The position numbers and the translations under genes were made by a program. Positions 49,011 to 64,000 of a stretch of 64,000 bases of DNA are shown here, piece by piece. The notes beneath the pieces were generated by a model that did not search any database, had not been told where the DNA came from, and saw nothing but the letters and a program-made list of their open reading frames with translations. The stretch's first letter is position 1; each line of letters starts with the position of its first letter. The stretch comes from Trachythela sp. YZ-2020 (Eukaryota > Cnidaria > Anthozoa > Malacalcyonacea > Clavulariidae): positions 2,728,001-2,792,000 of the forward strand of contig JADLSH010000279.1 of NCBI GenBank assembly GCA_016169945.1, read 5' to 3'.

Positions 49011-52000
49011 TCATGGGTTCAAGCTTAAAGCTTGACGAATATTGCTACGGTGTTCTTCGAACCCCAACTGTTGTACCACACCAAAAACATCAAGCACAAG
49101 TGAAGGATACACCCGAAGGAAAATGTTTTGATCAAGATATTGTTGCGTCTGGAACGATCTTTCTTGCTTGTGAGCGTATGCATTGCGAATGAATCTTATC
49201 AAGTCGATCACTTTATCAGTGCGGTACTTCTTCTGTTTCCAAGCTTTCGTCATTTCTTCATGCAACTCTTCGATAGCCCGATTCCAAGATACAATACTGA
49301 CACTTTGACCAGTGTGTGTCGTCTGCAACCGTTGCTCCAACGCCGAATTGACATGACTCCCCGGATTAACAGCTTCTGGTTGATCGCCAACTGCTTTCAG
49401 AAATTCAATCTTTTTGCTTTCTCTCCAGAGGAAAGGATGCTGGTTGAGGTATGTTGCTGGTGGTCGCTTGGAAGGATCTTTTGTCAAAATAATCTGAAGA
49501 AAGCTAGTGGCTTCTGGACGCAACGCCCGGTCGAGGCTAATGCGCATATCTGCGATCTTCCGCTCAATAACGTGAGGTGGTTCTTCACTTCCTGTCGCAA
49601 AAGGATGTTTGCCCAAAGTGAGAAGATAATGAAGTACCAAACCCAGGGAAAAGATATCTGACTGTTCGGTATGCGGTCTTGATTTCATACTGACCAGCTC
49701 TGGCGCCATCCAACATCGCGTACCTGGTGCCATGGCAACACCACTCCCTCTTGTTGACGTCATTGTGGATAAAGTGGACATATTCTTTGTCAATCCAAAG
49801 TCGGTGATCTTGAAATGCAAAGTTGGATCTGTTGTGTACAAGATGTTTCCAGGTTTGAGATCGCGATGAATGAACTTCTTCTCGTGAAGGAACGCTAAAC
49901 CGTTGATGATCTCTTTGGCAACTTGCCCACATATCGCTGGATTCGATTTCAGAACTTTATTGACATCGTCGTTAACGACGAACTCACGAAGATCACCGTC
50001 CATCAGATCGAGACAGAGGTATTGAAAGAAAGAATCATCGACAGCTTCGTGGCATTTGATGATATTGTCACACTGGCCAGATATAGAAAGCAAGGTTGTG
50101 ATTTCTCGTTTGATCTCTTCGGGATTTATCTTTGCCTTATCAAGTCGTTTTAACGCGTACGCTCGACATTCGATTGTCCCAGATCTGCTGTTAAGGTTCT
50201 CGTCTTTAATTGCGACAAAGACTGAACTGAACGCTCCAGTGCCAATCGGAACTTGACTGGAGTAACGGTAATTCTTCACGACAGTGACTTGAGTATTAGG
50301 GTCAGTTAAACGTTGTGCGTTGTTCAAGTGACGCTTCGGACACGATCGCAGCTTTCGCGTTTCGTTGTGAATACGTAAATTGGACATTCTTCGAAGTAGG
50401 CTGGACTGGGGTGAAGATTGATTTGGGAATGTAGTGGAAGAGGGATTGTTTCCTGTGTCACGTTGCCCAGTTGCTCCGTGTTTGATAAGTAATTCGGCGC
50501 ATTTCTTGTATAGGGAAGGCCCTTTGTCGAGATGCTTGTGGGTGATACCTAAAGGGGTATGTTCCTGAAAATCCACTGCGTTTACGTCCGCGTCGTGACT
50601 CAGAAGAATTTCGACGCTGAGACATATGTATGCTTCTTCAATGATCTTGTGTTTGTTGTGATCACCCATGTCGAGTAGCACATGGAGAAAACTTTGACCT
50701 TTCTTGTTCTGTCGTTTCATATCACTTGGAGATGCAGTGCGTAGCATTTCACATAATAATTTCACCAAAGATGATTGCAGTGAAATATTAAATCCCCAAA
50801 TCAGGCCCCAATTATACGATCCAATTCTAATAGCAATCAGTACTATCTCGATGGCGACGTTGCCCTCTATGTCAGGAATCCAAACGGTTTTCCTGGCTTC
50901 TTCGTTTTCTGAAACTATGCTCTTTAGGTTTTCCAGTAGTTCTACAGCTTTCTGAACAGATCTGCTACTGCCGGTTTCCACAAAACCCTGATCCACGAGT
51001 TCTGCAATTGCAGAGGTTTGAGCAAAGGCGAGGTCGATCGATTTTTTCAAGATAAACAAAACAGGTGTTTCATCGCGATCATTTCTTGCCCGACAAACAG
51101 CGCCATTCCGAAGAAAAATCTTAAACACTGAAGAATTATGAGCGTAATGAAGAGGCATCTCGCCAGAGTTATTTGGAATTCTTAAGCTTGCACCAAACTT
51201 TAGCAATTTTTGGTAAATTTTGTCTTCAGTCATGAATTCTTGTGCCGTTGTAGACAATGCGCATTCATGCAGCACTGTGCAGCCATTCTTGTCTTGCGCC
51301 TTCGCTAACAGAGCAACATGTGTCTGTGGTAATTCTTCGGAAAGCAGATCTAATAGCTCGACTCTATCCTCCACGAACCAATTTGTTTTAGCAACGCGTT
51401 CATTCATAAAACACAGTGCACCATTATCGTCGTTTTCTGCTTTAAATCTACCAAAAATTATGTGCAGAAAAGTTTGTCCATCGTTGTTTACCGCTAGCGG
51501 ATCAACACCAGCTTCCAATAAATATTTCACTAAAGTACGGCAGTCGTAGTTGACACCAGGTAAGGCTGCAACAAAGTGAAGCGGCGTATTACCGTTCGCG
51601 TCCTTGCTGTTACTCAAGTCAGCGAGATTTTCTTTCATTATTTCACAACATTTAATCAAAAGCGTCTCTCGATAATTTGCGACGGAAACTGAAACAACAA
51701 TCTCGCCAATCCCAAGTAAATGGACAATATTTTCGTACAAACACGTGGTGTTAAATATTTTGTAAGCATCTTCGTCTTCGCTATCTTCATCGCTGCTATC
51801 TTCATCCCAATCACGTGTAATAGATATTTTCTTCTTGCCTTCCACACCTGGGATTCCTTGTATGAAATCAAACCATCCGCGACCGGTTATATTACCGAAA
51901 CCAAAGAAATCCATGGGTCGGTGACCAGTTTTCTCCTCGAATTTCTCGCTTAAGTCGCGATAGTCGATCTCCGAGTCGATTTCATCCGCATGGTAAACGA

Positions 52001-52055
52001 TATTATACAGTAACTCTTCCGTAACCTTTATGAGAAATAGGTTTACAGACTCCAT
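49011..52055 (-). CDS. Ankyrin-repeat kinase/endoribonuclease (RNase L-like, KEN domain)
   Basis: Single uninterrupted frame; from the ATG at 52055 it gives 1014 residues. Order: residues 8-80 resemble a LOTUS/OST-HTH fold (weak); 85-100 is an acidic linker (DEDSSDEDSEDED); 153-533 holds divergent ankyrin repeats (NGNTPLH, NGCTVLH, SGEMPLH, KKGQSFLH, DVNAVD); then a basic Ser-rich linker; 596-877 is a protein kinase with GTGAFSSV, K636, E651, HRDLKPGN (730-737), DFG (752-754) and APE (784-786); 878-1010 is a KEN domain following HPFLW. KEN residues line up with human IRE1: Y944, R957-N958 and H962 match Y892, R905-N906 and H910 in identity and spacing. RNase L, which is ankyrin-pseudokinase-KEN, degrades RNA when 2-5A binds its ankyrins; IRE1 has the active kinase. 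This protein has RNase L order with IRE1-like catalytic residues. No membrane segment or signal peptide is visible, so it is probably cytosolic. Ligand and targets are unknown. Confidence 0.93.
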   Translation of the reverse strand: MESVNLFLIKVTEELLYNIVYHADEIDSEIDYRDLSEKFEEKTGHRPMDFFGFGNITGRGWFDFIQGIPGVEGKKKISITRDWDEDSSDEDSEDEDAYKIFNTTCLYENIVHLLGIGEIVVSVSVANYRETLLIKCCEIMKENLADLSNSKDANGNTPLHFVAALPGVNYDCRTLVKYLLEAGVDPLAVNNDGQTFLHIIFGRFKAENDDNGALCFMNERVAKTNWFVEDRVELLDLLSEELPQTHVALLAKAQDKNGCTVLHECALSTTAQEFMTEDKIYQKLLKFGASLRIPNNSGEMPLHYAHNSSVFKIFLRNGAVCRARNDRDETPVLFILKKSIDLAFAQTSAIAELVDQGFVETGSSRSVQKAVELLENLKSIVSENEEARKTVWIPDIEGNVAIEIVLIAIRIGSYNWGLIWGFNISLQSSLVKLLCEMLRTASPSDMKRQNKKGQSFLHVLLDMGDHNKHKIIEEAYICLSVEILLSHDADVNAVDFQEHTPLGITHKHLDKGPSLYKKCAELLIKHGATGQRDTGNNPSSTTFPNQSSPQSSLLRRMSNLRIHNETRKLRSCPKRHLNNAQRLTDPNTQVTVVKNYRYSSQVPIGTGAFSSVFVAIKDENLNSRSGTIECRAYALKRLDKAKINPEEIKREITTLLSISGQCDNIIKCHEAVDDSFFQYLCLDLMDGDLREFVVNDDVNKVLKSNPAICGQVAKEIINGLAFLHEKKFIHRDLKPGNILYTTDPTLHFKITDFGLTKNMSTLSTMTSTRGSGVAMAPGTRCWMAPELVSMKSRPHTEQSDIFSLGLVLHYLLTLGKHPFATGSEEPPHVIERKIADMRISLDRALRPEATSFLQIILTKDPSKRPPATYLNQHPFLWRESKKIEFLKAVGDQPEAVNPGSHVNSALEQRLQTTHTGQSVSIVSWNRAIEELHEEMTKAWKQKKYRTDKVIDLIRFIRNAYAHKQERSFQTQQYLDQNIFLRVYPSLVLDVFGVVQQLGFEEHRSNIRQALSLNP

Positions 52056-52076
52056 TGTATAGTCACAAACAGCCAC

Positions 52077-54046
52077 AAATGGCCGCTGCGTTATTCGATG
52101 ACGATGTTCTCAGTGGTTCTCACCGACTCCAGCATTCATATTATATTCAAATATACTGTTAAATAGTTATATAGCTATATCTGTGCTGTATGAACAGAGC
52201 GATATATACATTTCTAGAATATTTTTAAGACATATTCTTCGAATATATATCTTACAATACTAAACACGATTCTGCTTGTTATTCTACATCGCTCTTCCTG
52301 TTTTCGTTGAAAACGAAATCGTTTTCCTGGAATCCTTCAGGGTTTTCACTTCTAAGAATGTTTCCTTGAAAAGAGGAATTTTTAAGAAGCCAAGAGCGAC
52401 CTTAATAGTTTGATTACAGGGACCAACCTAGTTACCCTACCAAAATACAAAGTGGATCTGATTGCCTTAGATTAACATTAGAATGCAATTATATAGCACA
52501 ATTTTTAAGCTATATCATCTATTTATCTAGTTGTTTTCAGAGCTATAAATATGTGACGTGCATCATCGAGCAGAAATCACAGAACGGCATTAATGAGCGC
52601 TTCTCTTACATTTATAACTCCTATCTGTTTATGCCTGATTCGTTATAAAAGCACATGTTTTCCCCGGGCCTACCAACTTCCAGACAAAGGGCCTTCGCTC
52701 GAAACGTCGAAGTTCTTATTGTAGTATAATCACAGAAAAGGAACTTTTGGGAAAACTAAGGAATTTCAGAGCTCTTTTCAAGGAATTCACAATGTTGTGA
52801 GAGCCTGCTGCCCACGCGTTCTCTTCACGCAGGCACAGAATATAGCCACAATAAGGAATTGTATTGGGAAATTAACAGTATTGCTATTAAGGGATTAAAT
52901 CGCACGTTTTACGCCGTGGTGGAAATACAAAGTATAAATTATGACGTTATTTTCGTTATGAAAATGTTCTTTATTAAGCCAACATTTTGCAAAGATTATA
53001 TATTAAATCAGAGTGCCAATGTAATTTGCTTTTACATAGTATAATGATTATCGAATATTTAGTTGAAAACAGAGAATTAAAACGGTTGAAATGTATTACT
53101 GCATGGACAATATAATATTATTGAAAATGTGGGATTTTTTGTCATTACTTTTGTTATAGTAAAAACGTATGCTTGTATGTTGAGTGCAAATCTATTTGCT
53201 TTGCTTGTTTGTTGCTTTAGTCTTTTGTCTCTCTCCTACCTAAGTACAATACGCTAGATGGTAATAAATAAAATGCGCTAAACGGTAATATAATGAAGAA
53301 ACCGCTAAAATTCGGAGCGCGGGCGGGGAGAAACGGAAAGAGACTCTGGGAAAGAGAGGTCTTTTGTCGTGATACTGTTTTTATCCTTGGTCCTTAAAAA
53401 ATTGTTTTTCATTCTGATAATTGTTTTTGTCAGTTTTTTATTTCTTATCTAATAAATTTGTCCTTTTCGCTTACGTATACAACGGTACATAGCTACCAGT
53501 ATATACAAGATAAAGTAAACTCAGATTAGAGCAAAGGTTTTCAGGAATAGGTGAAACGGGCGACAGTCGCTGAGATCAAAAGCCTCGGGTTGGATTCCAG
53601 GAATGTTTTTGAATGTAAACGGACCGGACAATGTAGCATATTGTAAAATGAAATAATGAATTTAAGAACACGTTTTGAACGGAAGTGGAAAATGTATATA
53701 TCGCTCTCTAGTGTTCTTATAATGTAGCTAAGCCTAAGGATATAAATATTTACTTCAGAACATTAGGCCATACATCGTCAGCATCGCCTGCATCGGTGAC
53801 CTATAAAAAACTAACCCTACGGCAATGGGTTATGATAATTCTGAAATTATACGTTAAGGGAATAATTTATTTCAAGAAATAATTTACATATAAAATATAT
53901 CTATATGGCGATATTCAAAACTATATTCGCGCTAAAATATGGGCAAAGTATAGATCATGGGCTTCCATTTGACATATAGTGTGAAAGATATATTTTAGGC
54001 TCGCATATTTAAAATGGGTCGGAATACGTCCAGTGATGATCAAATA
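52077..54046. other. Spacer between the RNase L-like gene and CEP112
   Basis: AT-rich, with no coding region. 52668-52722 is a half copy of family A (CTTCCAGACAAAGGGCC, then GCTCGAAACGTCGAAGTTC). The first 300 bp probably carries the promoter of the RNase L-like gene; the last part lies beyond the CEP112 stop codon. Confidence 0.5.
52309..52318. promoter_or_regulatory. ISRE/IRF-like site upstream of the RNase L-like gene
   Basis: GAAAACGAAA matches the GAAANNGAAA consensus bound by interferon regulatory factors. It lies in a near-symmetric cluster (GTTTTCGTT, GAAAACGAAA, CGTTTTC) about 254 bp upstream of the start codon. Sequence match only. Confidence 0.35.

Positions 54047-64000
<9,954 letters not shown>

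Noticed and set aside
52056..52076. GTG as start of the RNase L-like gene, giving 1021 residues
   Set aside because: The first in-frame ATG is at 52055; GTG starts are not expected in a nuclear animal gene.

Overview
The window reads as nuclear DNA of an animal, most likely a cnidarian. It is AT-rich. Most genes are split by GT-AG introns, it holds tRNA-headed SINEs, and miniature inverted-repeat transposons are very dense. The species call is inference. Eight or nine protein genes can be supported: CANT1 (minus, single exon), LUC7L3 (minus, 8 coding exons), an unrecognised single-pass membrane protein (plus, 3 exons), UBE2S (plus, 5 exons), a YwrD-type gamma-glutamyltransferase (minus, 8 exons), a promethin/LDAF1-like protein (plus), a G-alpha-12/13 gene (minus), an ankyrin-kinase-KEN protein with RNase L-like architecture (minus, single exon) and the 3' part of CEP112 (minus, 13 exons, running off the right edge). 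Two identical tRNA-Ala(TGC) genes lie near 3 kb.

Layout: 0-7 kb has CANT1, the tRNA pair and repeat-rich spacer. 7-14 kb has LUC7L3, facing away from the membrane-protein gene at 15-19 kb. 19-24 kb is a nested transposon graveyard. 24-26 kb has UBE2S. 27-33.5 kb has the GGT-like gene with transposons in most introns, then LDAF1-like at 35 kb. 37.5-44 kb has the G-alpha gene with two candidate last exons and a 670-bp inverted repeat between them. 44-49 kb is spacer. 49-52 kb has the ankyrin-kinase-RNase gene. 54-64 kb has CEP112.

The neighbours do not form one pathway; this is ordinary gene order of unrelated housekeeping and signalling genes. Three observations stand out. (1) The intronless gene at 49-52 kb joins ankyrin repeats, a kinase with all catalytic motifs, and a KEN ribonuclease domain that keeps the Tyr, Arg-Asn and His positions of IRE1/RNase L. 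It may also carry a LOTUS-like N-terminal domain, and an interferon-response-like site lies upstream. (2) The G-alpha-12/13 gene has two equal-length, same-phase terminal exons about 84% identical, with differences in the receptor-facing C-terminal helix and none in the switch regions. (3) In CEP112, hAT-like miniature elements sit directly on splice donors. In two cases an 8-bp target-site duplication that spans the exon/intron junction is visible on both sides, so the donor was copied by the insertion.

All calls come from reading the sequence and from remembered family features. No alignment or database search was run.
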